Assembly (NCBI RefSeq): GCF_039023475.1
Contig: NZ_JBCHVB010000001.1
Span: 744,001 to 808,000 of the forward strand
Length of the DNA stretch: 64,000 nt
Direction of reading: 5' to 3'
Source of the DNA: Erwinia sp039023475
Lineage (GTDB): Bacteria > Pseudomonadota > Gammaproteobacteria > Enterobacterales > Enterobacteriaceae
This document shows, in pieces, positions 42,912 through 52,080 of the stretch (position 1 is its first letter; the number at the start of each line of letters is the position of its first letter). The notes under the pieces are model-generated. The model saw only the letters and a program-made list of their open reading frames with translations. It was not told where the DNA came from and did not search any database. The position numbers and the translations under genes are program-made.

Positions 42912-44582
42912 ATGCAACGAGTTGAAAAACGTCACTGGAAAGCCTTGCTGGTATTGCCACTGCTGGTTTCTGCCGCGCTGGTGCAAACAAGTTATGCGAA
43001 GCAAACCGACAGCCAGCAGCATATGTTAAGCGAAGCGCCGCAGCCGCCCGATGTCCTGCTGGGCCCGCTTTTCCATGCCGTGCAGTCGGCAAAACTGTTC
43101 CCGGATCAGAAAACGTTTGCGGACGCGGTTCCCAAAAGCAACCCCACTTCAATTCTTGCCGACTGGCAGATGCAAAGGAAGCAAAGTAACTTCGATCTGC
43201 GCCGCTTTGTTAACGCTAATTTCACGCTGCCAGCCGAGAGGGAAACCTATATTCCGCCTGCCGGTCAGAGCCTGCGTGAGCACATTAATGGTCTCTGGCC
43301 AGTACTGACGCGCACCACGAATAAGGCGGGACGCTGGGATTCCCTGCTGTCGCTGCCGAAACCCTACGTGGTGCCGGGAGGACGGTTCAGGGAAGTCTAT
43401 TACTGGGACACCTATTTCACGATGCTCGGCCTTGCCGAGAGTGGTCACTGGAAGCTCGTGGAGGATATGGTCGATAACTTCGCTTATATCCTGGACAAAT
43501 ATGGACATATCCCTAACGGAAACCGGAGTTACTACCTTAGCCGCTCCCAGCCCCCTTTCTTCAGCCTGATGGTCGATCTGCTGGCGAAGCACAAAGGTGA
43601 GGAAACTTACGCTAAATACCTGCCCCAGCTGCAGAAAGAATACGATTACTGGATGGCTGATGCGCAAAGCGTTAAGCCTGGCGAAGCCAGTAAACGTATT
43701 GTGAAGCTGAAGGATGGCACGCTGCTGAACCGCTACTGGGATGCCCGCGACGTGCCCAGAACCGAATCCTATATGGATGATATAGCAACGGCGAAAAACA
43801 CCAGCGATGATAAAAAAGCACAGCTCTACCGTGACTTACGCGCCGGGGCTGCGTCGGGATGGGACTTCAGCTCACGCTGGTTTACCAGGCAGGGCGATCT
43901 CTCCTCTGTCCGCACCACCAGCATCGCGGCCGTTGATCTTAATGCTTTGATTTTCCACCTGGAAAAAACGCTGGCGCATGCCAATGACGTTGCGGGTAAT
44001 AAAGAGGCGAGTCAGCACTTCGTGAAGGTCGCAAAAACCCATCAGGATGCGATCAACCGTTATCTCTGGAATGAGAAAGATGGCTGGTACGCCGATTACG
44101 ACTGGAAAACGGCCAAAGTCCATCCACAGCTGACCGCCGCTGCGCTGTTCCCACTCTATTTGCAGGCGGCCACTGACGATAAAGCGGATAAAACCGCGGC
44201 AGCCGTCCGGGCTAATCTGCTGAAAGAGGGCGGCCTGGCTACCACTACTGAGAACACCGGCCAGCAATGGGATGCGCCAAACGGCTGGGCGCCGCTTCAG
44301 TGGGCGGCCGTTGAGGGACTGAATAATTACGGTGAACAGGCGCTCGCAAAAGATATCGGTATTCGCTTCTTGCAAAACGTGCAGGCTACTTATGATAAGG
44401 AGCGCAAGCTGGTTGAGAAATATGTGGTGGAGGGTAAAGATTTAGGCGGCGGTGGTGGCGGTGAGTACCCGCTTCAGGATGGCTTTGGCTGGACCAATGG
44501 CGTCACGCTTAAGCTGATGGATCTCTACTGCCCGAAAAATGTGGTCTGTAATAACGTCAGCGACATCACAAAAACTCAATAA
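42912..44582 (+). CDS. treA: Periplasmic alpha,alpha-trehalase
   Basis: 556 residues, GH37, with an N-terminal signal peptide (HWKALLVLPLLVSAALVQTSYA). Both trehalase signatures are present: PGGRFREVYYWDTYF and QWDAPNGWAP, as is the Gly-rich loop GGGGGGEYPLQDGFGWTNG near the C-terminus. It splits trehalose to two glucose in the periplasm, allowing growth on trehalose at high osmolarity. TreA in E. coli is osmotically induced. Stands alone with its own terminator. Confidence 0.95.
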   Translation: MQRVEKRHWKALLVLPLLVSAALVQTSYAKQTDSQQHMLSEAPQPPDVLLGPLFHAVQSAKLFPDQKTFADAVPKSNPTSILADWQMQRKQSNFDLRRFVNANFTLPAERETYIPPAGQSLREHINGLWPVLTRTTNKAGRWDSLLSLPKPYVVPGGRFREVYYWDTYFTMLGLAESGHWKLVEDMVDNFAYILDKYGHIPNGNRSYYLSRSQPPFFSLMVDLLAKHKGEETYAKYLPQLQKEYDYWMADAQSVKPGEASKRIVKLKDGTLLNRYWDARDVPRTESYMDDIATAKNTSDDKKAQLYRDLRAGAASGWDFSSRWFTRQGDLSSVRTTSIAAVDLNALIFHLEKTLAHANDVAGNKEASQHFVKVAKTHQDAINRYLWNEKDGWYADYDWKTAKVHPQLTAAALFPLYLQAATDDKADKTAAAVRANLLKEGGLATTTENTGQQWDAPNGWAPLQWAAVEGLNNYGEQALAKDIGIRFLQNVQATYDKERKLVEKYVVEGKDLGGGGGGEYPLQDGFGWTNGVTLKLMDLYCPKNVVCNNVSDITKTQ

Positions 44583-44591
44583 CTTCCCCTG

Positions 44592-44616
44592 CCCGGCGAG
44601 CCTTTCGCCGGGTTTT
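44592..44616 (+). terminator. treA terminator
   Basis: CCCGGCGA, a GCCTT loop, TCGCCGGG, then TTTT. Located 10 bp after the treA stop. Confidence 0.9.
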
Positions 44617-44692
44617 CTCCCCTGCTCTCTCCCGTTCCGGCATAGCGTTACGCTTAAAATGTTACAGACTGCTTGCTAATTTTTTCCTGAAA

Positions 44693-44720
44693 GATAACAA
44701 TTCTCATTGAGATTATCATT
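44693..44720 (+). promoter_or_regulatory. Fur-like box upstream of the TonB-dependent receptor
   Basis: ATAACAATTCTCATTGAG followed by ATTATCATT resembles overlapping Fur hexamers (GATAAT-type units) and has a perfect ATTATCA half-site. It lies about 90 bp before the start of a siderophore receptor gene, the expected place for iron control. Confidence 0.6.
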
Positions 44721-44807
44721 AGCCTTATGCTGCCGTCCCTGCGCGCTTTTACCTTTTTACCTCTGCGCAACGGATCATAATTAGATTAATTTGTAAGGGA
44801 ATCGACA

Positions 44808-46973
44808 ATGAGAATGCCTTTCACCCTGAAGCGTTCTGTTCTGTTTTGCTCCATCGCACTCTCTGCCCCCCTGGCTGTTTATGCAGCCGAGACCCTGGTG
44901 GTGACCGCTCAACCTGCGGAAACCGCCACCAGCCCGACTAAAGGCTATACCGCCAAAACCAGTAAAGGCGCGACCAAGACGGACCAGCCACTAATCACGA
45001 CCGGACAGTCCGTTTCCGTAGTTACCCGGCAACAAATTGAAGATCAGGGTGCCATGAACGTCAACCAGGCGCTGAATTATACGCCAGGTGTATTCACAAA
45101 TTTTGCTGGTGCGGCCAGCCGTTACGATACTATCTCCCTGCGGGGCTTTCACGGTGGAGACGTGGATAATACTTTCCTTGATGGTTTACGTCTGATGAGT
45201 GACGGCGGCAGCTACAACTCCCTTCAGGTAGACCCATGGTTTCTGGAACGTATAGATATCATCAAAGGACCTTCTTCCGCGCTTTATGGCCAGACCGTAC
45301 CCGGTGGACTGGTAATGATGACGTCAAAGCGTCCGCAATTTGCTGAACAGGGACATTTCCGTGCTATCGCTGGTAATAATGCCACGACGGGCGCTGCGTT
45401 CGATTACACCAACGCCTTAACCGATCAGTGGGCTTTTCGTTTAACCGGTATTACACGTAATAGCGATACTCAATACGATCATACCAGGGAGGAGCGCTAC
45501 GCAATTTCCCCTTCTTTGCTTTGGCAGCCAGATGAGGATACTTCATTATTGTTACGCGCCTATCTGCAAAAAGATCCTTCCGGGGGTTATCACGGCTCTG
45601 TGCCCGGAGAAGGAAGCATTACGGAACATAATGGGCGTAAGCTAAGCAACGGGTTTTATGATGGCGAAAGCGCGCTTGATCAATACAAACGTCGCGAACA
45701 GATTTACAGCTACGCCTTCTCACACCGCTTTAATGAAACATGGGCTTTTCGCTCCAATGCCAGTTACAGTCACTCTAACAGTGAACTCGATCAGGTCTAC
45801 CAGATTGGTTGGCGTGGTAACTCCGATTTACTGGATCGCTATTACTCCGGCGAGCGTTCCTCGCTCGACGCTTATGCCATTGATAACCAGCTGGAAGCAG
45901 ATTTCGATACGGGGGAACTTTCGCATATTCTGGTGGTCGGCACGGATTATCAGCAGTATCGTAACAGCCTCTGGAACGCCAGCGCCTTTGTCGACCCGAT
46001 CAATGCTGTGACCGGCGAAGGCAACCTGATCCTTTGGCAGTCTGCATATAATCCTCAGCCCGCTCCGGGTGAAGTCCGCCTGCGCGGTCTGAGTAGCGCT
46101 AGCGATCAAACACGCCGCTACCGACAAACTGGGGTTTATTTGCAGGATGAGATGCAGTGGAACAACTGGCATCTTACCGTTGGAGGACGCTATGACCGTC
46201 TCGTCGCCAAAAGCGTTAATGATTCAACTGAAAGCAGCATGCGGCGTTCGGACGATCATATCAGTGGGCGGGCTTCACTGCTCTACGCCTTTGATAACGG
46301 AGTCTCTCCTTACATAAGCTACAGCCAGGCTATTACGCCTTCCAGTCTGCCCGACCCGAACGGCGAGCTATTAAAACCCACCACTGCGCAGCAGTATGAA
46401 GCTGGGGTAAAATATCAGCCAGTGGGCACCGATGATTTCTACTCTGTAGCGATTTACGATCTGGCACAGAAAGACGTTGGCAACCGCATCGTGAATACCA
46501 ACTTTTATGAGCCTGCCGGTAAAGTCCGTTCTCGCGGGCTGGAACTGGAAGCGCATAATCAAATTACCTCCCGGTTAAGCACTATCGCTGGTTACTCGCT
46601 TACACGCGTACGCTTTGAAGATACGACTGATGGCAATGAAGGTCATACGCCTTACGTTACTCCTAATCAGACTGCGTCATTATGGGGACATTATCAGTTT
46701 GATTATGGTATCAGTGCAGGTGCAGGCGTCCGCTATATCGGTAAGCAATGGGCCGATAATGAAAACACCACGCGTTTGCCCTCCGTTACGCTTTTCGACG
46801 CATCGGTGCGCGCTGACCTTGGCGTCTGGAACACTCAGTTAAAAGACGCATGGGTCCAGGTGAATGCCAATAATCTTGGGGATCGGGATTATGTGGCGGC
46901 CTGTTACGGTACAGGAAACTGCTACTGGGGAGCAGAGCGCACCATCGTCGCCACCGTGGGCTACGATTTCTGA
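44808..46973 (+). CDS. TonB-dependent hydroxamate siderophore receptor (FoxA/FhuA type)
   Basis: 721 residues. Signal peptide ending VYA-AETL, a TonB box-like ETLVVTA directly after it, a plug domain (TGQSVSVVTRQQIEDQGAMNVNQAL, SLRGFHGGDVDNTFLDGLRL, IDIIKGPSSALYGQTVPGGLV) and a 22-strand barrel ending in YDF. The C-terminal Cys pair (AACYGTGNCYWGAERT) is shared by FhuA, FoxA and FhuE. Length is closer to the ferrioxamine receptor FoxA/FoxR of Yersinia and Erwinia than to FhuA. Substrate is therefore probably ferrioxamine, but this is not certain. A Fur-like box lies upstream. Confidence 0.88.
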   Translation: MRMPFTLKRSVLFCSIALSAPLAVYAAETLVVTAQPAETATSPTKGYTAKTSKGATKTDQPLITTGQSVSVVTRQQIEDQGAMNVNQALNYTPGVFTNFAGAASRYDTISLRGFHGGDVDNTFLDGLRLMSDGGSYNSLQVDPWFLERIDIIKGPSSALYGQTVPGGLVMMTSKRPQFAEQGHFRAIAGNNATTGAAFDYTNALTDQWAFRLTGITRNSDTQYDHTREERYAISPSLLWQPDEDTSLLLRAYLQKDPSGGYHGSVPGEGSITEHNGRKLSNGFYDGESALDQYKRREQIYSYAFSHRFNETWAFRSNASYSHSNSELDQVYQIGWRGNSDLLDRYYSGERSSLDAYAIDNQLEADFDTGELSHILVVGTDYQQYRNSLWNASAFVDPINAVTGEGNLILWQSAYNPQPAPGEVRLRGLSSASDQTRRYRQTGVYLQDEMQWNNWHLTVGGRYDRLVAKSVNDSTESSMRRSDDHISGRASLLYAFDNGVSPYISYSQAITPSSLPDPNGELLKPTTAQQYEAGVKYQPVGTDDFYSVAIYDLAQKDVGNRIVNTNFYEPAGKVRSRGLELEAHNQITSRLSTIAGYSLTRVRFEDTTDGNEGHTPYVTPNQTASLWGHYQFDYGISAGAGVRYIGKQWADNENTTRLPSVTLFDASVRADLGVWNTQLKDAWVQVNANNLGDRDYVAACYGTGNCYWGAERTIVATVGYDF

Positions 46974-46989
46974 TCCGCAGCCATAAAAA

Positions 46990-47014
46990 AAGGGAGGCGC
47001 CAGGCGTCTCCCTT
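46990..47014. terminator. Bidirectional terminator between the receptor and yeaQ
   Basis: AAGGGAGGCGCC and GGCGTCTCCCTT pair (one G-U) around a short loop. A run of A on the left gives U for the leftward transcript (yeaQ). The two genes converge on it. Confidence 0.8.
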
Positions 47015-47034
47015 AGTTTCTGAATTAATCGTGG

Positions 47035-47283
47035 TCAGCTTTTAACTTTACGGTAAATCCACAGCACGACGATTGCACCAATGACCGCCACCACAAAGCT
47101 GCCAAAGTTGAATCCGTCTACCTTACCGAAACCGAACAGCGTACTGATCCAACCACCGACTACGGCACCGATAATCCCCAGCACCACTGTGATGATAAAA
47201 CCACCGCCATCTTTCCCTGGCATGATCCATTTAGCAATAATCCCTGCGATGAGGCCAAAGATAATCCAAGACAAAATACCCAT
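47035..47283 (-). CDS. yeaQ: YeaQ, GlsB/YeaQ/YmgE family membrane protein
   Basis: 82 residues, nearly identical to E. coli YeaQ throughout (start MGILSWIIFGLIAGIIAKWI; GWISTLFGFGKVDGFNF; end IYRKVKS). It has three hydrophobic, Gly-rich membrane segments (transglycosylase-associated family). The role is unknown; in E. coli the family is linked to general stress (RpoS) expression. Confidence 0.92.
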   Translation of the reverse strand: MGILSWIIFGLIAGIIAKWIMPGKDGGGFIITVVLGIIGAVVGGWISTLFGFGKVDGFNFGSFVVAVIGAIVVLWIYRKVKS

Positions 47284-47392
47284 TTATTACTCCATCCCTT
47301 GTTGTAGATTAAACTTCGCAAGTATAGTCTAAAAAAAACGTTCTGTGATAACCACCCATTTTTTTTAGTTACCCTTTTATTTTCTTTAAAAC

Positions 47393-47419
47393 TAAAGGGT
47401 TGGCTGACGGTGCCGATAA
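47393..47419 (+). promoter_or_regulatory. Sigma-28 (FliA) promoter of ycgR
   Basis: TAAA (47393-47396), exactly 15 bp, then GCCGATAA (47412-47419): a full match to the FliA consensus. It lies about 50 bp before ycgR, a known flagellar class 3 gene in E. coli. Confidence 0.9.
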
Positions 47420-47469
47420 AATGACGTATCAGCTTAAAAAGTGTGATTTGAGATGCCACTGGAGTCAAT

Positions 47470-48207
47470 GTGAAAGAGGAAGATAAAGAGCAGTACATTA
47501 AGCGCGGTCCGCTGGCCGTGCTAAACGTACTGAAAGATCTGATGAAAAATCAGACGCCTGTCATGGTATCACATGCCAGAGGCCAGTTTATAACCAAGCT
47601 TCTGGACGCCGATCGGGAAAGCCTGCTGATTGACTGGGGCAGCAACGAAAGCGACAACCAGCTGGCATTGGCCGCGAAGGATTTGCATCTCACCGCTGAA
47701 ACCCGGGGCGCGAAAGTGGAGTTTACCCTGCCCGCCCTGAGCAGCGGCAGCCACGACGGACTCCCCGCTTTTGGTGCCGATCTGCCTGACGAGCTGTGCA
47801 TGATCCAGCGCCGTGAATTTTTCCGGGTAAATGCGCCGCTTGACCCGGTTTTCTACTGCTATGTGAAGTGGCCGGACGGCAGCGGAGAGAGCCGCATGCG
47901 CCTGCAGGATTTATCGCTGGGCGGTATCGGCGTGCTCGCTGAGAGCGAAGTGCCGGAAAGCATCCAGGGTGGCGAACTGTTCAGGAAACTGCGGGTCGAG
48001 ATGGGTGAGTTTGGCCGTTTTGAAGTGGACGCGCAGTTAATTAATATCGGCGAACGCAGCATCGTGGGCTACAAAAACGAAACTGTCGTCACGCCCCGCC
48101 TCAGCTTCCGTTACGTGACGCTGAATACCGGTCAGGAGCGCGAGCTTCAGCAGGTCATCTTTTCGCTTGAACGGCTGGCACGCGAAAAGGCCAGTCGCTT
48201 TATGTAA
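47470..48207 (+). CDS. ycgR: YcgR, c-di-GMP-binding flagellar brake protein
   Basis: 245 residues from a GTG start with a GGAG ribosome site. The N-terminal YcgR domain (1-110) precedes a PilZ domain with the c-di-GMP motifs RREFFR (114-119) and DLSLGGIG. When bound to c-di-GMP it slows flagellar rotation by contact with motor proteins. A consensus sigma-28 promoter lies directly upstream. The order ycgR, emtA, ldcA is as in E. coli apart from the inserted mechanosensitive channel gene. Confidence 0.94.
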   Translation: MKEEDKEQYIKRGPLAVLNVLKDLMKNQTPVMVSHARGQFITKLLDADRESLLIDWGSNESDNQLALAAKDLHLTAETRGAKVEFTLPALSSGSHDGLPAFGADLPDELCMIQRREFFRVNAPLDPVFYCYVKWPDGSGESRMRLQDLSLGGIGVLAESEVPESIQGGELFRKLRVEMGEFGRFEVDAQLINIGERSIVGYKNETVVTPRLSFRYVTLNTGQERELQQVIFSLERLAREKASRFM

Positions 48208-48374
48208 CCCTCTGCTGCCCGCTCCCGCGGGCAGATCAGCGTCATGCCTTTCCCTCTTTCTCAAGCCTTGCCCCCTCACGCTAACTGGCAAAACCGGTCA
48301 TTCTGCACCAGGCTTAGCCCTGTTGTTTTTTATCTTGCCTGAATACCGGCTCACCAGAAAGGATCATTAACCTT

Positions 48375-49541
48375 ATGGAAAACTGGCTAACTTCCCTGAA
48401 TTTATCCCTGCTTTTCAACCGGGCGTTCTGGATTAATACCGCCATATTAGTGGGCGGTACGCTGATTATCTTCACGATACTGCGTACGATAATCCGCTTC
48501 CTGACCAAACGGACGTCAACGTCGCCAAACCAGCGCGGCCAGTTCCTGTATCGTATTGCTGTGGAAATCCTGCGCAGTACCAGCAACATGCTGCTGCTGA
48601 TCTTTTCGTTTTTACTTGCCCTGAAATTTGTTGCGCTCTCACCCACATGGGAAGCGGTGGCGGGCCACGGCTGGTTTGTTGTCCTTCTCCTGCAAATTGC
48701 GTTATGGCTGGACTGCGGTATACGCCTGTGGCTGTCGGGCATGAAGCGTGACCCCACCCACGTGCGTAATCCGGTCACGACTGTCATTATTGGCATTATG
48801 CTGCGCGTGATCGTCTGGGCAATGCTGCTGCTGGCAATCCTCTCCAATATGGGGGTTAACATTACCGCGCTGGTCGCCAGTCTTGGCGTGGGCGGTATTG
48901 CGATCGCCCTGGCGATTCAGACGGTGCTGAGCGACGTCTTCGCCTCGCTCGCGATCGGCTTCGATAAGCCATTTGAACACGGCGATTTTATTGTGTTTGG
49001 CGATATCGCCGGTTCTATTGAGCATATCGGGCTGAAGACGACGCGTCTGCGCAGCCTGAGCGGTGAACAGATTGTCTGTTCTAACACTATCCTTCTGCAA
49101 CAAACCATTCATAACTACAAGCGCATGAATGAGCGACGTATCCTGTTCCGGTTCGGCATCAGCTACGAAACCTCAGCCGAAAAAATGCGCAAGGTGAGCC
49201 AGCTGCTGCGTGAAGTGATTGAGCATGTGGATAATACCCGCTTCGACCGTGGTCACTTCTTCTCCTTTGATGAAAGCCAGCTGACCTTTGAAGTGGTCTA
49301 TTACGTTACGGTAGCCGATTACAATCAGTATATGGACGTACAGGAAGAGATAAACCTGCAGCTGATGGAACGCCTTGAGGCGCTGGAAATCAGCTTCGCC
49401 TTCCCGACCCGACGAATTGAATTTTCCGGCGGAAAATTACCTCAGGTCAAGGTGGCAAACCTGGCTTCAAATGAAACGGAAGACGAGGAAGAAGAGGAGA
49501 CAGGTAACCGCTCCTCACGCTATGCCGAGAGTAAACTCTGA
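48375..49541 (+). CDS. MscS-family mechanosensitive channel (YbdG-like)
   Basis: 388 residues. Four to five N-terminal membrane helices are followed by the pore helix and beta domain of MscS: ITALVASLGVGGIAIALAIQTVLSDVFASLAIGFDKPF, then the EGDFI-like HGDFIVFGDIAGSIEHIGLKTTRLRS. The C-terminal tail is very acidic (ETEDEEEEETG). It probably opens under osmotic down-shock. Overall it resembles YbdG/MscM more than MscS. It is inserted between ycgR and emtA. Confidence 0.87.
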   Translation: MENWLTSLNLSLLFNRAFWINTAILVGGTLIIFTILRTIIRFLTKRTSTSPNQRGQFLYRIAVEILRSTSNMLLLIFSFLLALKFVALSPTWEAVAGHGWFVVLLLQIALWLDCGIRLWLSGMKRDPTHVRNPVTTVIIGIMLRVIVWAMLLLAILSNMGVNITALVASLGVGGIAIALAIQTVLSDVFASLAIGFDKPFEHGDFIVFGDIAGSIEHIGLKTTRLRSLSGEQIVCSNTILLQQTIHNYKRMNERRILFRFGISYETSAEKMRKVSQLLREVIEHVDNTRFDRGHFFSFDESQLTFEVVYYVTVADYNQYMDVQEEINLQLMERLEALEISFAFPTRRIEFSGGKLPQVKVANLASNETEDEEEEETGNRSSRYAESKL

Positions 49542-49575
49542 AAAATCCCCGCCCTTTGCGATAAGGGGCGGGGAT
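49541..49575 (-). terminator. emtA terminator (convergent)
   Basis: ATCCCCGCCC / GGGCGGGGAT, a perfect 10-bp GC-rich stem with an 11-nt loop, followed on the minus strand by TTTTT. It lies between the convergent channel gene and emtA. Confidence 0.9.
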
Positions 49576-49580
49576 AACCA

Positions 49581-50216
49581 TCAGATAGTCCGTAAGGCGG
49601 TGGTGACCTTCCAGAGATAGCGAGGTGCCTGAGCGGCAGGATGCTTATCCTGAATATGCTGGTAAAACTCTTCCGGAGACATCGCGTTAATCATCGCTAT
49701 CGCCCGGTTCCGGTCAGAGGAAAAAGTCCTCAGCAGCGCACCGGCGCCGTTAGCGTAGGAAACGATAGTTGCGTAGCGAAGCGTTTCAGGATTGCGGATA
49801 CCCGCGAGCGAACGCTCCTGAAGGATTTTGATATAGGCAGTGCCGATATCGATATTGGTTGCCGGATCGCGCAGTTGTGCACTGCTTGGCTGTCCACGAC
49901 GCCCCTGAACGCGATAAACCTCACGGCCCGCCGTAGAGGCTTTAATCTGCATCAGGCCAATAGCATTTGATTTGCTCACTACCGTTGGATTACCGCCCGA
50001 CTCTACGGCAATGATGGCATCCACCAGTTTACGATCGACGCCATAGTTATTGGCCGCGCTTTCTGAAAGCGCTGACCAGGCCTGTGACACCTTCTTCGGC
50101 GGCGCTTTGGTCAACGGCGTCTGCGGCTGACCGCCAACGGTCGCTTTATGAGACTGACTGGCACATCCTGCCAGCAGCAGAACCCCCAAAATGACAGCTG
50201 CTTTAACCCTTCTCAC
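49581..50216 (-). CDS. emtA: EmtA (MltE), membrane-bound endo-type lytic murein transglycosylase
   Basis: 211 residues with lipoprotein signal (VILGVLLLAGCASQ; Cys18 lipidated). The lysozyme-like catalytic domain has the Glu in AIIAVESGGNPTVVSKSNAIGLMQIK and the SYANGAGALLRTF segment of family 1E. It cleaves between MurNAc and GlcNAc within peptidoglycan strands, anchored to the outer membrane. Divergent from ldcA, as in E. coli. Confidence 0.93.
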   Translation of the reverse strand: MRRVKAAVILGVLLLAGCASQSHKATVGGQPQTPLTKAPPKKVSQAWSALSESAANNYGVDRKLVDAIIAVESGGNPTVVSKSNAIGLMQIKASTAGREVYRVQGRRGQPSSAQLRDPATNIDIGTAYIKILQERSLAGIRNPETLRYATIVSYANGAGALLRTFSSDRNRAIAMINAMSPEEFYQHIQDKHPAAQAPRYLWKVTTALRTI

Positions 50217-50475
50217 GTTATGTTCTTCCTCTGAGCTCTAGCCTCGCGTTCTATCTTACCGTCCGTCGGGCTGGAGAAAATTACCGTAATTCTTAAACTT
50301 ATCGAATCTCTGATGACTTCATTCACGCTTTTCGTCATCATCAGGCATGCTGGGTGAGCAAGTTTTCCCGCTTCGTATAAGAAACCAACAATTTGCCTTA
50401 AAAGGCGGTTTCGATCCAGTCAGAACAGAAAGTTCACTGAAATATGGCCCACCGCCGGCCTTTGTGAGGAGATGA

Positions 50476-51405
50476 GTGAAGATGATATCCGTTACGCCGC
50501 GCACCTTTCACCTGATTGCGCCCTCTGGCTATTGCGTCAATCAGGAAGCGGCACAGCTGGCGGTATCACGTCTTGTTACTCAGGGACATAACGTTGAAAA
50601 CAGGGCCGCCCTTGCCCGCCGGGATCGGCGTTTTGCCGGCAGCGACGCAGAGCGCCTGGCGGAGCTGAACGGACTGGCGGAGTTACCCTCCCTGCCGGAT
50701 ATCGTGCTGGCTGTACGGGGCGGCTACGGCGCAAGCCGTCTTCTTGCCGATCTCAACTGTGACGCCCTGAGCGCCCGCCTGGGTGACCAGCCCGTCGCGC
50801 TATGCGGCCACAGTGACTTCACTGCCGTTCAGCTTGCCTTGCTGACCCGTGGGCTGAGAAGCTTCAGCGGCCCGATGCTTGCAGGCAATTTTGGCGCTAA
50901 GACTTTATCTGATTTCACGCTGGATCATTTCTGGCGCGCCCTGACTTCGCCTAAATTTAAGCTTGAATGGCAGACGCCGGAGCAGCAGGTCGATCTCTGC
51001 GGCACGGTATGGGGTGGCAATTTAGCGATGATTACATCACTGGCCGGGACGCCCTGGCTGCCGGTGATTGAAGAGGGCATTCTGGTGATTGAGGATGTCA
51101 ACGAGCATCCTTATAAAGTGGAAAGAATGCTGCTTCAGCTGGCTCAGAGCGGCATCCTGGCCCGGCAGAAAGCCATCGTGACCGGCAGTTTTACTCACGC
51201 CCGCCTGACCGACTATGACAATGGCTACGACTTTGACAGCGTATGGACGCTGATACGTCAGCTAACGCGCCTTCCCGTGGTGACCGGACTGGAATTCGGC
51301 CACGGCTGGAATACCGTGACGCTGCCACTCGGTGCCCACGGCCATTTACAGGTAGAAGGTACGCGGGGTTCGCTGACGTTATCAGGACATCCCACGCTGC
51401 GTTAA
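50476..51405 (+). CDS. ldcA: LdcA, murein tetrapeptide L,D-carboxypeptidase
   Basis: 309 residues from GTG 50476; an ATG two codons on (50482) is an equally good start given the AGGAG site. S66 peptidase family: FHLIAPSGYC, VLAVRGGYGASRLLADL and the nucleophile Ser in LCGHSDFTAVQ; the LWGGNLAM-like VWGGNLAMITSLAGTPW and GLEFGHGWNTVTLPLGAHG segments follow. It removes the terminal D-Ala from recycled murein tetrapeptides in the cytoplasm. It pairs with emtA in peptidoglycan recycling. Confidence 0.93.
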   Translation: MKMISVTPRTFHLIAPSGYCVNQEAAQLAVSRLVTQGHNVENRAALARRDRRFAGSDAERLAELNGLAELPSLPDIVLAVRGGYGASRLLADLNCDALSARLGDQPVALCGHSDFTAVQLALLTRGLRSFSGPMLAGNFGAKTLSDFTLDHFWRALTSPKFKLEWQTPEQQVDLCGTVWGGNLAMITSLAGTPWLPVIEEGILVIEDVNEHPYKVERMLLQLAQSGILARQKAIVTGSFTHARLTDYDNGYDFDSVWTLIRQLTRLPVVTGLEFGHGWNTVTLPLGAHGHLQVEGTRGSLTLSGHPTLR

Positions 51406-51420
51406 CATCCGGGAGCGCCC

Positions 51421-52080
51421 ATGAAACAGTTGTATGAGGATCTTTGGGTTTCCACACCGGAGTTTCCAGAGAACGAGCAGAATCCTGCGCTGATGATGCA
51501 TGGTTATTTGCTTCAGCACAGCCGCGGCAATTTGCTGATTTCCCGGACGGAGCAGCCTGAAGATCACCAGACGATCGCCGATTCAGGCGGCATTATCCGC
51601 CATTATCTGACGCACTGGCACGAAGCGGGGCCGGGAACGCGCCTTCTTCAGCAGCGGTTTAACTCCGCACTTTACTGCCATAACCGCGCGCTGGGGCCGA
51701 TCAGTCCTTATGTCGAGCCCGACGACACTTTTACTCAGGCAGAGCTGCACTGCGGCAGTTTTCATATTGTGCCAACGCCCGGGCATACGCCGGACAGTAC
51801 AACCTATCTCTACGCCTCGCCCTTTGGCAAAACCTATCTGTTTGTGGGCGATACGCTCTCTCTTTATGGCGAAAACTGGGTCACAGTGCTGGTGCCCGAC
51901 AGTAATGAGGCCGATCTGCGCAAAACGCTGGAGTTTTATCGTGCGCTGAGGCCGGACGTGGTGCTGATGACCACCACTTCGGGTCATAAAGCGTGGCAGG
52001 AGGTGGATACGCGCCAGTGGCTGTCGCTGCTTGATGAGGCGGAGAACGCGCCGCGGGATCTTCGCCAGCGGCACGCTTAG
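51421..52080 (+). CDS. MBL-fold metallo-hydrolase with an atypical metal motif
   Basis: 219 residues of the metallo-beta-lactamase fold (IVPTPGHTPDSTTYLY and FVGDTLSLY). The usual HxHxDH motif reads HWHEAG, so the Asp and third His of the second metal site are missing, while the histidines of the first site and the GD aspartate remain. A later His (SGHKAW) is also present. Function is unknown; it may bind one metal. It is 15 bp after ldcA in the same direction, probably co-transcribed. Confidence 0.75.
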   Translation: MKQLYEDLWVSTPEFPENEQNPALMMHGYLLQHSRGNLLISRTEQPEDHQTIADSGGIIRHYLTHWHEAGPGTRLLQQRFNSALYCHNRALGPISPYVEPDDTFTQAELHCGSFHIVPTPGHTPDSTTYLYASPFGKTYLFVGDTLSLYGENWVTVLVPDSNEADLRKTLEFYRALRPDVVLMTTTSGHKAWQEVDTRQWLSLLDEAENAPRDLRQRHA

